This document shows positions 45,435-58,619 of a DNA stretch of 64,000 bases, piece after piece. Source of the DNA: Megachile rotundata. Taxonomy: Eukaryota > Arthropoda > Insecta > Hymenoptera > Megachilidae. The stretch spans positions 4,092,001 to 4,156,000 of the forward strand of contig NC_134988.1 in NCBI RefSeq assembly GCF_050947335.1, written 5' to 3'. The translations under genes and the position numbers were made by a program. The notes beneath the pieces are model-generated. The model worked only from the letters and a program-made list of their open reading frames with translations. It did no database searches and was not told where the DNA came from. Numbering within the stretch: position 1 is the stretch's first letter; every line of letters starts with the position of its first letter.

Positions 45435-46200
45435 ATGAAAAAAGAAGCAGAACTCTCTGTTCCACTAACACCCAAAACACGATATTGCCCTCACACGGAA
45501 GCCAGACTGAAAATTTAGAAGACAAAAAATACGAGGATATTAATTCTAGTGCCACATACTTATCCTCAACCGACTCAACTTCACTCACTAACCCATTACA
45601 TGATGAAATCAGTCTCCAATTTTCCCGCAACAAAAGACCCCTATCTACCTCAGAAGAAGAACAACCAGTAAATTCACATCACCTGAAAACCAAATGATCG
45701 ACTTGTAACATATTGAAATCAGACGACCAACCCACAGTCTCCACCACGAAGAGAAAGCCAAACGTAGTCAGTCGTTAATTAGGCTTATTGACCAACTAGA
45801 TGACATAATAGGACCAATCAAACCCTTTTTGGAAGACCCTGTAAACAAATTCAATCTCAACTTTACCCAATTTAAGAGTCTTCTAGAAAACACTATCGGT
45901 ACCGAAAATCCATATGAAATTGCAAAAGACTACACTTCTGACATGGTTAACTTGATCAGTATGCTCAAAACAACTCACTTGCTAATACACGACCAAAGAA
46001 TGAAAAATAGACTCCACCGCCTAATCAAAAAACTGGAAGCTGACTTCTTATCATCTATTTCTCTACAAACTATCCTCACCAATGAAAGCCCCTCAATTCC
46101 TCCAAACCAAAGCCTGATCCCTAGTAACATACAACCAACTAAATCATCCAATGGAACCTTAACGGATTCTACAGTGGCCTTGAGCACCTACAATTATTAA
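45435..46200 (+). pseudogene. LINE ORF1 region
   Basis: Possible start ATG at 45435 (MKKEAELSVPLTPKTRYCPH). A shift leads into the frame 45485-45697 (KRPLSTSEEEQPVNSHH) and another into 45829-46200 (MEDPVNKFNLNFTQFKSLL...). The last has a helical look with many Leu and charged residues and a Ser/Pro/Thr-rich end. No CCHC knuckle is visible. It overlaps the start of ORF2 by about 60 bases in another frame. Confidence 0.55.
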
Positions 46201-46958
46201 CCAACGATCTCCAACCTGATATAATATGCTTACAAGAAACCAATTTCAAGGATCAAAGTTCAGGCAGTATCAAATCGTACAAGACCCTTTTTAAAAATCG
46301 TATCTCAGCACATGCGAGTGGAGGTGTAGCCACTCTCGTCAAAAACAGTATCCACAGCCAAGAAGTAGTGATTGCTACCAATCTCGAAGCCATTGTCGTT
46401 AAAATCGAACTTTCTACGAGCCTATACATAGGCAACATATACATACCAAACAGCCAACGCATAGATGAGACAGAATTAACCCATTTAATTAATCAAATAC
46501 CTAAACCACATATCATTCTAGGCGATTTTAATAACCACAACATCCTGTAGGGATCCCATAAGACTGATGCACGAGGTTCTATCATCGAAAGAATAATAGA
46601 CTCAACCAACCTTAATCTTCTAAATACTAACAAACAAACCCACTTTTGCATCGCAACTGGCAGTTCCAGTGCAATTGATTTATCGATGTGCAGTCCATCA
46701 ATCACGCAAAATAACACATGGTGTGTCCTCAATGACTTGTATGATAGTGATCACTTCCCTATAAAGATAACATACAACATTGACACAAGAAGTGGACCCA
46801 CCAGACCTCCAAGGTGGAAAATCAAAAAAGCCAACTGGGAAATGTTTCGAGAATCAATGACCAAATCAGCTCCCCAATTTATCAAATTAGATTCAAATAA
46901 CACAGAAACATTAAATGTAGCACTTGAGGTTTTCACGCAATGTATTATTAACGCCTAG
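46143..46958 (+). pseudogene. LINE ORF2: apurinic-like endonuclease domain
   Basis: One frame with one internal stop (46548-46550, where TAG replaces the Trp usual after the GDFN block). Motifs in order: IIQWNLNGFYSGLEHLQLL with the catalytic-domain Asn, IICLQETNF with the metal-binding Glu, ILGDFNNHN with Asp and Asn, and YDSDHFPI with the SDH signature. All key residues of the nicking endonuclease that starts target-primed reverse transcription remain. It ends at 46958; the linker (PWWNEEC...) continues in another frame to about 47265. Confidence 0.9.
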
Positions 46959-47388
46959 CCATTCCGACAACAAAAACCCTTCCCAATTCTAAAATCAAAT
47001 TTAACCCATGGTGGAACGAGGAATGCTCCAAAGCTATTGCAAACTGCAAACACGCATTCAATAGATACAAAAAACATAAAACACCTGAAAACCTCATTAA
47101 TTTCAAAAAACTTAGAGCCATATCCCGAAAAACCATCAAGACTAGCAAAAGACAAGCGTGGAAAGAATATGTCTCATCATTTAATCCACACACCTCACTG
47201 TCCATAATCTGGAAGAGGATAAATGCGTTTAAAAATCTCACGACCAGTTCACGATCCCTGCCATAATTAAAGAAGATAACACAACCACTACTAATCTAAA
47301 CGAAATTTCTGAAGAGTTAGCAACAACATTCCAAAAAAATTCGAGCGACAATAACTACACGAAAGAGTTCCGAATCTACAAACAAGAA

Positions 47389-48501
47389 ATGGACATCAAC
47401 TCATCACAACCCTCAGGAGCAGTGCAAGTCACAACAGAATTATCCCCTCTAAATGTTCCGCTACAACTTAACGAACTTCGATATATCTTGAATAGATGCA
47501 GAAACACTAGCCCTGGTCCTGACGAAATCCCAAATTGTTTCCTAATTAATTTGCCTGATGTTGCTCTTGAATACCTGTTATCAATTTTTAACTGCATTTG
47601 GTTACACAACATCTTTCCCTCTAGATGGAGGGAAGCTTTAATTGTCCCTATTCTAAAACCCGGCAAAAACCCACTAGACACAAACAACTATCGGCCAATA
47701 GCTTTAACTAATACAATGTGCAAGTTAATGGAGAAAATCGTCAACCTAAGACTCAAGTGGTTCCTGGAAGTCAATTCATTAATCTCTAAACACCAAAGCG
47801 GTTTTCGACAATTCCACTTAGCCTACGATCACCTTATTAACCTAGAGACGATAATACTTGACGCCTTTGCTAACGAGCAACATGCAATCGCTGTATGCCT
47901 TGATATAGAAAAGGCTTATGACATGGTCTGGAGAAATCGTATTCTAAGAATTCTCCAAAATCAGGGGGTGAAGGGAAACATTTATAATTTCATAAAAAAC
48001 TTTCTGGCTATCAGAACAATCCGAGTAAGAGTCACTAACACCCTCTCCTCCACAAAAGTAGTAGAAAACGGAGTTCCCCAGGGCTCCGTCCTAAGTGTCA
48101 CCTTATTCCTAATTGCCATCAATGAAATTCTAGCGAACATAATAAGCCTAGCCTTAGGCTTACTATTTGCAGATGACCTAATAATAATATGCAAAGGGAG
48201 AAACCCACTAACTTCTCAAGTACTACTCCAGGAAATTTTAGACAAGCTTCAGAACTGGTGCCTTACGTCAGGGTTCAAACTCTCTACTTCTAAATCAAAA
48301 ATAATTGTCTTTAATAGAATGCAACGCCCGATAAAAATCCAACTAACACTCAACAATCAGACTCTTCCTAAAACATCCTCTATAAAACTACTAGGTTTAA
48401 CCTTCGACTCGCGACTGACATGGAACCACCATATTGCTAAATTAAAAGCCGACTGTTTTCAACGCCTAAATATACTCAAAACAATAGCAGCAAACAACTG
48501 A
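47389..48501 (+). pseudogene. LINE ORF2: reverse transcriptase domain
   Basis: 370 codons. NTSPGPDEIPNCFL at about 39-52, YRPIALTNTMCKLMEKIV at about 101-118, HQSGFRQFHLAYDHL, catalytic Asp172 in CLDIEKAYDMVW, GVPQGSVLS at 228-236, and FADD at 260-263. The domain is full length and its catalytic residues are intact. The closing TGA (48499-48501) stands where related elements have Trp, and same-frame homology continues to about 48650, so it is a nonsense mutation. A frameshift follows before RNase H. Confidence 0.95.
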
Positions 48502-48763
48502 GGAGCTGATCTAAACATCCTATTGTTAACATACAAAGCAATAATCACATCGAAATTAAATTATGGATCAATTATCTTTACCTCCGCAAATACTAGTGTA
48601 CTGAAAAAATTAGATGTCATTCACAAGAATAGCAACTGGTGCCTACCGAACTAGTCCGATTAATGGTATCCTCAGTGAAGCAACAGAACCACCGCTTCAT
48701 GTTAGATGAAAATTACTAACCACAAAATTTGCAACCAAAATCGCCTCCACCCCACAAAACCCC

Positions 48764-49669
48764 GTGTGCCAGGTAACCTTCAAACAAAATCAACCCTTAC
48801 AACAAAAGAAGAAATTCCACCTTCCTTTCTATCAAAGATTAAGGAACCTCTTAAAAGAACATGGCATGAAAATTCAGACCACAACATGTAAAGCAGTCCA
48901 TACCACACCTCCTTGGCTCATAATTAACGAACAAGTAACAATAAGTAACAAACTCCATCCAAATTCAACCATATTTGACTGCGAAATCACCGCGCTCAAA
49001 CATTCCATCGAACTCACTACTACCGAACAAAATAAAAATTTTGCTATCTTCTGCGATTCTCTAACCGCCATCTCCACAATCCAAAATCAATGGACAAACG
49101 AGACCCTCATACAAGAATGCCAGCTAGCCTATACTCAATCAACATAAAGAAACAATAAAATTACAATAGTCTGGATTCCTTCACATGTAGGTATCACGGG
49201 AAACGATACAGTGGATAAACTAGCCAAAGAAGCAGCGAACTCTTCAATGTCTGATCACTATACAAATCACCCGTCTCCTGAAATACCCTTCCTTAATGTC
49301 AAACAGAAATTGGAAGAGAATTGGAACAACACATGGATTATGCAATGTAAACCTAGACTAACAACAATAAAAGGTAACTTTTATAAGAAAATTATCACCA
49401 GCTCCTTGCAAAGACGTGACCAAGTTGTCATTACAAGAATTACAATTGGCCACACAAGAATCACACAGCAGTACCTCCTCACTAAAGAAGAACCCCCAAT
49501 CTGCGATCTTTGTAAGGTCAATGTAACGGTGGACCACCTCATTGTCCAATGCGCAAAGTGTGCTGCCGACAGACAGAAATACGACATAAAATCCGCATGG
49601 AATGACAATCTGAAGGATGATAAAACTACACAGAACCTACTCAACTTTTTAAAGGACACCAAACTGTAA
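48764..49669 (+). pseudogene. LINE ORF2: RNase H and C-terminal zinc finger
   Basis: One frame with a stop at 49145-49147. RNase H: the Glu block (FDCEITALKHSIE), IFCDSLTAI and IPSHVGITGNDTVDKLAKEA with their acidic residues are present. The first catalytic Asp block is not recognisable. After the stop the C-terminal part has a zinc finger C-x2-C-x7-H-x4-C (PPICDLC...DHLIVQC), typical of this LINE group. The frame ends at a plausible native stop, FLKDTKL. Confidence 0.88.
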
Positions 49670-49740
49670 ACTGAAGTACTAAGTCGCTAATAACCCAAAC
49701 ACTGGTTGATGCGACTATAAACACTAATTACAAAAAGAAA

Positions 49741-51130
49741 ACAAAAATTGTACAAATTATCACAGATTGAATTTACAATAATATATAAAGAACGCAAATG
49801 TATTACCGTTTTATCGTATAACAATACAAAACGTTAGAAAACATAATCGAGTTTCCGAGATAATTCTAGTCTTTGAAAGAACGAGCAAGGTAGCGTCTAA
49901 CTTCAAAACCGACAAGTTAAAATGAATATTCGGGCCTCGCCAAGCAATGTTCGCTACACGTTCGGGCCTTTCCGACTTTTCCCGAATAATAACCTTGTCT
50001 ACCATAGCAATTTTACTGCTAGATCAGCCTAAAGGCCCCGAAGAACAACCAACTGGTTGTCCGTTCGCTGTTCCTCACTACCGGAGACGTTCGTTATCTC
50101 CCTCTCAGGGTCATACCGGCATCAGGGCGATACATACATGTATAGCACCTCCCCTATCCGTGGCTTGAACGACCCCAGGTTCGCCGACGCGCCCCTTCGC
50201 TCTCCGCTACAAATAAACTTATCGTTACTTTCGCAATGACAATACAATCGCACACAATTTACAAGATAACGGATAACCATGGTTATTTTACATTCAAAAC
50301 AGACATAACCCAAACTTATACAATTTCACTTAAATCTAAATAAAACTAAGCAATTATTTTGGGAGTATTTAATAAAATTAATTCGAATTAAAATTGATAC
50401 GAAAATATTGATTTAGTAAATGTTATTAGAAATAGCATAAAATTTTCAGCTTTGAACTGCCATGTGGAATGTCGCCATCCTGTAATTCGAAAAACTTACG
50501 CACACATTCTAAAGTTTAGGGTTCATGGACGCAAGAAATTCGCTTCTTAAAATTCAGCTGAAGCACAGTTTTAATGAAATGAAGTTGATTGAAAATAAAT
50601 CTGTAAGGTAATTTACATGTTTTCTCGGAAAATTATTTATAATTTGGCGGTTCAGCTAGAGTAGAGAGCTAGGTAAGGTAAAGGGAGAGGGAGAACGTTT
50701 CGTCCGGGACCTGCTAAGTGGACTCATGAGTAAGGCGTTCTAGCAGGCCCTTGCCTTAAACGTGGGGATGTAAGGAAGAGATTGATGGGAACTATATATA
50801 TGAGTAGGAAGGCTCTTTGAGTACTAGCGAGAAAGTCTAGGTCTCGATTCTATGCGCCGTCTAGTGGCGATGAGCGTGGGAGTGAAATCGCCATATCATT
50901 CTATGCGTCGTCTAGTGGCGATGAGCGTGGGAGTGAAACCGCCACAATAACAATCTGGAAATTGATTTTTCGAAAAAAAATGAACTGAGATTTTACAAGA
51001 ACACAAAATTAATAAATTGAGAAATAAATTAAGAAATAACCAATAACCATATTTATTTTACATTCAGACTAGATATAACCTACACTTATACCATTTTACT
51101 TAAATCTAAAGCAATTATTCCGAGAGTATT
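49741..51130 (-). repeat. LTR-like repeat family E, copy 2, with internal insertion and duplication
   Basis: Reverse-complement homologue of 7690-8735, interrupted by the MITE 50643-50946. At the far end, 51030-51130 repeats 50268-50370 in direct orientation (ataaccat..tattttacattcaga, acttatacc/aatttcacttaaatctaaa), an internal duplication absent from copy 1. Confidence 0.7.
50643..50946. mobile_element. 304-bp MITE with TTTGGCGGTT termini and ATAA duplication
   Basis: Comparison with family E copy 1 shows a precise insertion flanked by ataa (50639-50642, 50947-50950). The ends tttggcggtt and aaccgccaca form a 10-bp inverted repeat with one mismatch. Its right part holds two 51-bp tandem units starting attctatgcg (50847 and 50898), each with gtctagtggcgatgagcgtg. 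No coding capacity; superfamily unknown. Confidence 0.8.
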
Positions 51131-52339
51131 TAACAAATACTTTGATTTTTTGTACCTTTTACATACAGAAAATCATTTTCTTTTTGTAAAATTATGTATT
51201 GTTTTATTTTTCAAACAATACTTACAATATTTTAATCACTTGTACCGTTACAGAAAATTGCTTTACTGTGAAGTTGATGTTTTCTTATTTTTCTCAGAAT
51301 ACAATATTTACATACAATATTTTATTTTTCTGCACTTTTTAAACACAGGAAATCATTTCTTCTGTAAAGTTGATACATTTTTCTATTTTTGTATACGTAT
51401 CTATTCTTCACATTTCAGTGAATTTTACTGAAATACTAAGAGTAAGCATAAACGATACACTATTGCATCTAGCATTTCCTCAAATTTTTATTACCCAAGA
51501 ACAAACATTTCGTATTTTGAAGTACGATTATGAATTACTTATAATTTCGATAGTTAGTGGAGTCTGGTAGAGGATAATGAGTTGGCATAACCGCAGCGTG
51601 GATCGCATTGTTTGTATGCAATGGAGAATTTATCGTGGCTTGTACGCTTCCGGCATTAAATCTTGCCTTAACATTTACATGCGGCCAATTTGAAATATAT
51701 TTTCGTACGTTTTCACGGCTTATTATACTTCAATGGCGTACACTACCGTTCAGAAATGTTCGAATTATCGAATTCCACCGAAATTTGGAACAAAATATAC
51801 GATACAAATTCACTTCATAAAATAAGTTACAAATTTATAAAATTCTAGACACAAAAATTTTAGAAGGGGTACTTTTCGAATTTTTATATTTTTTTGTAAC
51901 TCTCTTGACAAATAGCTTTGTTCTGAATCTGACAACGATAATCAGAGAGGTTAGGTTAACTCTTCGGGCTTAGGTGGATGAAAAACTATCTCACCTTTTT
52001 ATTAGCTTGCATTTGGGATATATTTTAATCCACCTCGAAAAGTTGACGTAGTTTTTATGTTAAATAACTGAAATGACTGAAAATTATTATTTTATATTAA
52101 ATAATTTTAATTTTAATTTTAATTTTAATTTAAAAAATGTAATTTAAATTACATTTTAATTTTCTAATTTAAATTTTATTTAAAATTTTATGTTAAATAA
52201 TTTTTTCCATTTGTTTACATTAAAAAAATGCGATGCAATTAGGGTTCTTATTTTCTTTAAAATTATGTGTACTAAAGTGTGAAGCTAACTTTTTTTGCAA
52301 ATAGTTTTGTTCTTCATGCGACAACAGTCAGGTATGTTA
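51131..52339. other. AT-rich sequence with short repeats
   Basis: 51896-51960 and 52282-52345 share a motif (gctttgttctgaat, gacaacgata) with 54203-54296. 52080-52200 is (ttttaa)n-like with a 24-bp perfect palindrome at 52134-52157. Frames at 51150-51820 match nothing I recognise. Confidence 0.45.
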
Positions 52340-53792
52340 GATATTTTTTAACCTTCGAAAAAGGAGGAGGTTACTCAATTCGATCAGTATATTTTTTTTT
52401 TTCTATGTATGTTCACCGATTACGCCTAGCTGGGCGGACCGATCGGAACGAAACCCTTTGCATCTGATAGGTTCTGACTCCCCATTGCTACCATTATCAA
52501 AAAATTTTTCAGTTTTTAATTGCAAAGTATTGTTATTGCAAGACAACCGGCAACTTTTGAAATAAACTTTTCTCGATTTTAGTGCATTTTTAATATCTTA
52601 TCACGGACATGATTCTGAACAATTTTGTTCATATACAAATTTCGCGGAAAGCTTTAGTTTTCGAGATATTAGCGAAAAATTGTTGTTAACTTTTGAAATA
52701 AACTTCGAACGATTTTAATGTCCTTCTAATACGTTGTTAGTGGCATGATTCTGAACAAGTTTTTCCTTATGCATAATTGACGGAAAACTTTAGTTTTCGT
52801 GATATTCGGGAAAAATTGAAAAACGAATATCCATGTTGTCTTTTACTTAATTATGTTCATGGCATTTACGCAGACAAAAAAAAGCCCGGAGGAACTGTCT
52901 CACAGTATCCTATACAATTCTCCCCATTCCACTAAAAAGCGTGAAATAAAATAATTTTAAGAAAAAAAATACGCCGACTACGTAATGCACTAAAAAGTAT
53001 AAAATAATTTCTATTTCCTAATGAAGTAATTTCTATTTCATTCAATCATACAATTACGTAATAGATATGAATGAAACTTATTTACTCGTTAGGTAGTATA
53101 TTAAATGCATTTCAACCTTTTCGGAGGCGGCGCAAAATTAAAAGATTTTTTTGAACATATCAACCTTTGGATAGCTGAACATAGGCAAAGTTTGTATAGC
53201 TATTTTTTTTCTATACATATAACTCGGCAGCACGCCGCGAAGTAGGTGTTAGTGCGTATAGAATGTAACTTTGGTCTATCTAGATTATTCTAGATTCATA
53301 GAGTATGCGACGGAAAGACTCGATCGCCGCATATACTATAAAGATAGAGCCCATCTGCCGCAAATTTGGTAATTCCCACGTCGTGGGCTCCGATTATAGG
53401 TTCTTAGATCCATGGCTTCCACATGCGAACGAAGTCGATTCAATTTCATTTATATCAGAAATGTTGCGAAATGAAGATGCAGTCGTTACATTTACGTATA
53501 TTACCAGATATATCTATAATGGTTCGTATTCTTTCTCAGGATTTATTAATTTCCAATACGCCGTACCACAATCAACTGGTTATTGGCAGTAACGTTTACT
53601 GAGGTATTTTTAATTTTTGCGCCGCCTCCGAAAAGGTTGAAATGTATTTAATATACTACCTAACGAGTAAATATCTGTTACGTAATTGTATGATTGAATG
53701 AAATAGAAATTACTTCATTAGGAAATAGAAATTATTTTATACTTTTTAGTGCATTTCGAAGTCGGCGTATTTTTTTCTTAAAATTATTTTAT
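52340..53792 (+). mobile_element. Composite repeat family A, copy 3 (internally deleted)
   Basis: Starts cgaaaaaggaggaggtta, has two 133-bp units, then jumps at about 52806 from gatatt straight to a sequence equivalent to about 925 of copy 1. The hairpin and second module are thus missing. Inverted arms are at about 52946-53143 and 53605-53792, with the core in the same orientation as copy 2. Confidence 0.8.
53305..53592 (+). other. Family A core ORF, 95 codons, copy 3
   Basis: Nearly identical to the copy 2 frame but stopped early: the Gln codon after YWQ is TAA. Confidence 0.35.
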
Positions 53793-56464
53793 TTAGAAAA
53801 GAGAACCGTTCCCAATCAAGGTGCTGGGGTAAGTGCCTAGAGGTCAAACTCAGTCCTCTTACGAAAGGCATCCCTGTCTCCCCACTACGTGGCCAGATCC
53901 TCAAGAAACAACGTCCCTATTCGACTAAGCAATTCAATAACAAACTATATATCCTTTTCTACAATCTCAGAAACTAGCAAAACACACAGTCCTGCGACAT
54001 CTGATGACCATACGACTCCAAGTCAATAGCCATCGTCTATCACCTTACTTGGACTCTCATAAACAACCTTTCGCTCCGACTTCCCGCAGTCTATCCCTAT
54101 CATAAATCGTTCAAAAGCAAAATAGCACAGGCTAATTGCCCTCGATGACCCTCCAAAATACGTTGACGCTAACAGGTAATATTAGATTAGATTGAAGTTA
54201 GGTTAAGCTAACTTTCTTAGCAAACGGTTTCGTTCTGAATTCGACAGCGATAATCAATCGGGGAAGTTTAGGTTAGGTGAGGTTAACCTAACCCAACATC
54301 TCTCTGCTTCAACCCGAAACAAGGTCTGCAATTGTTCTGTTCTATATTGATAACACACATTATTACGAAGAAATTTGTAAAATAATATAAAACTTTGGAA
54401 AAGTATTTTGCATAGTTATCTTAACCTAACCTTTCCCAATTGATTATCATAGGATTCATAAGACACATTTTTATAAAGAAATTTGCAAAAGAATATAAAA
54501 ATTTGAACAAATACCTGCTTTACATAATTAACGAAATATTAACTAGAAGACTAATAGACCATACTAACCGTACTAATAACTAATTTTACCAATAACTCAT
54601 AAAGTTTAATAGTCCAATTTAATAGTACTTTAAAATGTACCAATATCTAATATTACTAAATTTGCACTCTTGTAAGTTCATATCTTACTTTATTTTTAAA
54701 ATGAAACTAGCAATTTTGACGGTATAAATTTGTATCATTTCTGAAGTGCTGAAAACGATTTAGGTAGTCAACAGCTTCGCAGTACAAGCTTTACATCAAA
54801 ACAAATAATGTGTCTCAAATGGTAGAGTCAGTGGTTAAACAATTAAAGAAGTAGTTAGAATAATTGAAATTTCTTTTTCTAAAGTATAATACATTAAGTA
54901 TACATATATGTAATATACTAAAAAAACTGATATATTTACTAACATACTATTTGATGTATAATAGCGGAAATGTGGAATATTTAATTTTTTGTCACATTTG
55001 ACTTTAAGGCGGTGTGAGCAATATTTAACACTGAAGAAGTTACCAAATGCAACCACACGACTAAGACATAAGAAAAATATATATTCTTAAATTACAGATT
55101 CAAAATGCATTCCTCCTTCCGCGACAAAAATAATATATTGACGCACTAATAATATGTTAGTAAAAGTATCATGAAATATGTGTTTTAAACTTGTCTCGAT
55201 ATCCTTCACTATATGTATATATAGTAAAAAGAATAATATGTGTTCCTATCTGTAAAACCTTGTATGACCCCGATTTCGTCAAGGAAACAAACTGTTTTCG
55301 AAATTTCTTTTACCGATATCGATTGTACACTTCATATCCTGAAACTCTTGTTCTAAACTTTCTTGTATCAAGTGATTCCAAGTTGGTGAAAAATAGTGTG
55401 TCTCGTTAGAAGTAACATCTTGTGCTTTAAAGATCTGATAAACAATAAATTCGTAACAAAAGATTTTTATTTTCAATAGTCTTCATTTCCTACATGTACG
55501 CATAAAAAGTCGTTCAAAATGCAAGGAGTATTAAACAATCCTTTTATGTAGCTGAAAGCGATAGAATGTAATGAAATACAGCGAAATCAGAAACAGTGCT
55601 TTTTAGTTCATAAAAAAATCATCGCGTATTTTTTCAGTTCAAATATTTACACGTTTTAAAAGCAGAATATTTTATCAAATGGCGATTAGCAATCTTTGTT
55701 CTTTATGAGCACAGCAAAAAGTTTTGAAGTGAAAAACAGAACTGTATAACATTTACAGTAAATAAACAAAAATTAATCTTCTTTTTATGGTCTTTTAATA
55801 GAAGACATAAATACTGCATTATTTACAGCAATGTAATGAATTTTGTTGGCTATTGTTAATGTCTTTCAAAGGAACATTTCGAATTAACATTTCTTTAAAA
55901 ATTGAACATTCACGTGCTGGTAATTATGATTTTATACTGAGATAGAATTTGCCACATTTTACCCAAAGCATTGTGTTTCGAAACGCTTGTGTTCTACATA
56001 CTTAATGGTATATTTATGTTTTAATGTGCAGTCTAAGACTGTCTTTGTTTCATTCTTGGTTCGCCAGAGACAAAAAATACGATATAGTTTTGCAAAAATT
56101 ATTACCTATAATTATTATGTTTTAAATAATGAACCGTTTACTACTAACATGAAGTGTGCGGATATACATATAGTTGAATGTTCTCCATAAGTTGGTACGG
56201 CTTCATAAACGAGCGAACATCACAGCTGTGTAGTACCTCTTATTATTGCAAACAGATAGCACAATAGAAACTAAGGACTACAAAACTACAATATAAAATT
56301 GAGATAAGCAAGCATAAAAGAAGTAGACAATTTTGGTTTCTGTCCACAATATAATCGACATGTGATACAAGTCAACACTGACAATTACTTAGAGTTCTGT
56401 CTGAGCTCACTGTTAGGTCTTAAGAATACAACACCATAGAAAGAGGATTAGACCTTCACTCAAG
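53793..56464. other. Unassigned 2.7-kb AT-rich stretch
   Basis: 54203-54296 is the third copy of the short motif noted at 51.9 and 52.3 kb and ends in ttaggttaggtgaggttaacc, with TTAGG-like units. Otherwise only short frames and no recognisable element. Confidence 0.4.
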
Positions 56465-57040
56465 TTTTCTATCGAAACAATAAGGTACCGTTTCTAGTTT
56501 CACCGGATACTTTGTACAGTTTCAAATCAATAGATTCTTTACTCGCAGCAGCAATAACGCCCAAGGAGTCGTCACATTATATTTAGTATTTTTAGTTCAT
56601 TATTATTCGCACCTGGTTACCAGAATCCTTAATCTTAGCAGGAAGTCCTTCACGTCAAGATATTGCTTGGTTTCAGTACTTGCTACGATCATATTTTGGG
56701 GAAAATCTAGACCCACCACATACGTCACTCGAACTTTCATTTCCACTCAAATCTGTGGCCCCGATAGAAATCAGGAACTGTTTTCCTCACCCTTATTCGT
56801 AAAAATCGTGCACCTACACCGAACCTTTATTTTTGTAAAATAAGTATTCGAATCTCAACAATCTTAGAAACAAGTCGTCACGTAGTTAACATAGTCTCCA
56901 ATTTGGAGTGGTTTTTCAAGCAAAGCACATATTTATAATATAGTATAGAAACATCATAATTAGTCGACACACCGTGTGCAATATTCAACGAGGCTCAAAC
57001 GAATTCATTTCAATCATGAACGTTAACACATTTAGTATGT
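56465..57040 (-). repeat. Interspersed repeat family B, copy 2
   Basis: Reverse-complement homologue of 24033-24602, clearest at gttacca/gaatcctta, gatattgcttgg-type and cacaccgtgtgcaatattc. Confidence 0.6.
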
Positions 57041-57369
57041 TTGACGTATGTATTAATTAGCATATTTATACGTATATATCATGGCAGATGACGTACACAC
57101 ACACTCGAATAAGTCATCACACAGCAAGTGACATGTACGGTCTCGTCATTCGTGTTTTATACAATTGTCCAGCTTTACTTACAATCTTTTAATGTGTCGA
57201 AAATAATACAGATTTATAGAATAATCTACAACATACAAAATCATGGTACAAATATCCAGATAACTTTTCGTGTAAAAATAAGTCGGAGAACAGAATAAGA
57301 TTTTCTCACATTTTACATCATTTTTGAGAAAATTGAACTTGTAAATTATATCTGCTTCTACAAATACTA
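57041..57369. other. Unassigned AT-rich sequence
   Basis: No feature found. Confidence 0.45.
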
Positions 57370-57371
57370 TA

Positions 57372-57872
57372 AGGTGAAGTGTGGTAAGTGCAGACTGGTT
57401 TTTATAAAGTTGGTACTTAAACGTAAGTATTTTCAATCTCATATGTAAATACTTAACGCTGTCGATATCGAACGCTTTGCACAATTACTACTATTTAATT
57501 AATATTAACTAGGACTTTAATTTTCCTTGTACATTTTGATTTTGATAGGAAATTGTTTAAAATGTCAACTACTCTGCACTTTTCCCGAAAGTGGGATAAG
57601 AGCGTAACTTGAAGTTAAAATACTTTAAAACTTTATTTCATGTGCAATGGGGCAAGAGCAGAATTATTAACAAATCTGCTATAAAATGCTTTTTACTGCG
57701 TTATGTAAGTACTCTATACTGCAAACAAGTAATCTTAGCTGAAATATAAAAGGGGATATAGTGAAACAAAAGAAGGAAACAAACATACTAAATGGAGAAG
57801 TTTCGCTCATATTATAATAAAGATAGCCTGTATACGCACTTGCCCCATTTACGAACTTACCCCACTTCACCT
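57372..57872 (-). mobile_element. MITE family Y, copy 3 (501 bp, TA duplication)
   Basis: Inverted relative to copy 1. Termini aggtgaagtgtggtaag and cttaccccacttcacct, TA on both sides (57370-57371, 57873-57874). Confidence 0.9.
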
Positions 57873-57874
57873 TA

Positions 57875-58619
57875 ATACTACGAATAAGATCATACAATGT
57901 ATAAAGTTCTATAAAAACGATGTGTTCATTATGATATTTCATCTCTACTAAAATAATCATTTATACAGCCAAGTGCCTTTCACTACATCCAACAACTTTT
58001 ATAGGGACATTTTTTGTATAGTTTCAATTCTTTACGAGATATTTCATTTCCAGTTAAACGAAGCATTGTGTGGAGTCGTAGTCACTCCTTCGCTCCACTA
58101 TGAAACATCTTGTGAACGTTTGCCAAGAACTTCAACTAGTTTTTTCGATCTAGTATTTTAAAGTTGTTGGAGAGCTACGTAACAAAGTGCCACACGATCC
58201 CGATGTAGGAGGAAGAACGGTCTGTGTCCCTAATAGGATGGGAAGTATGTCGATACCTCTTACGTAAACTCAGTTAAAATCTAACTCTACTTTGATCATC
58301 AGCCAAATTAATATTGACCAACCCGTTCAAATAAGATTGAACTCGTGAGATTGAAGATACATCGGTGAACGTAAACGAGAATATTTGTTTTGCTTGCGCT
58401 AACCATTGCATCAAAGCAATACGAGAATGTTACAGCGGAAATATATGGGTAGTTGATTTTTCAATCTCTTCATAATAATTAGCAGATAAAATTTTAATTC
58501 TGTAACACGTTTCATGTATTTTTAAAGCAGATTTGAATAAATAATTTATTAATCCCGTGGAAGTTGTAAAGTTGATGTAGGGAATGTTGCAAAAAGGTTT
58601 CACTTATTAAATTCAAGTA
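57875..58619. other. Unassigned sequence
   Basis: Short frames only; no feature I can support. Confidence 0.45.

Larger units (their letters stand above)
45406..49740 (+). mobile_element. Non-LTR retrotransposon (I/Jockey-like, RNase H-bearing), defective
   Basis: ORF1 region, then endonuclease, reverse transcriptase, RNase H and C-terminal zinc finger in the order typical of RNase H-bearing I- or Jockey-related LINEs. Codon context and C-rich coding strand differ from the AT-rich surroundings. The 3' end runs into the end of family E copy 2 at about 49740 after an A-rich tail (aaaaagaaaacaaaaa). No target duplication was identified. Several stops and frameshifts show it is inactive. Confidence 0.9.

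Noticed and set aside
54268..54296. Interstitial telomeric repeat (TTAGG)
   Set aside because: Only two or three imperfect units; too short to distinguish from chance or from the surrounding short repeat.
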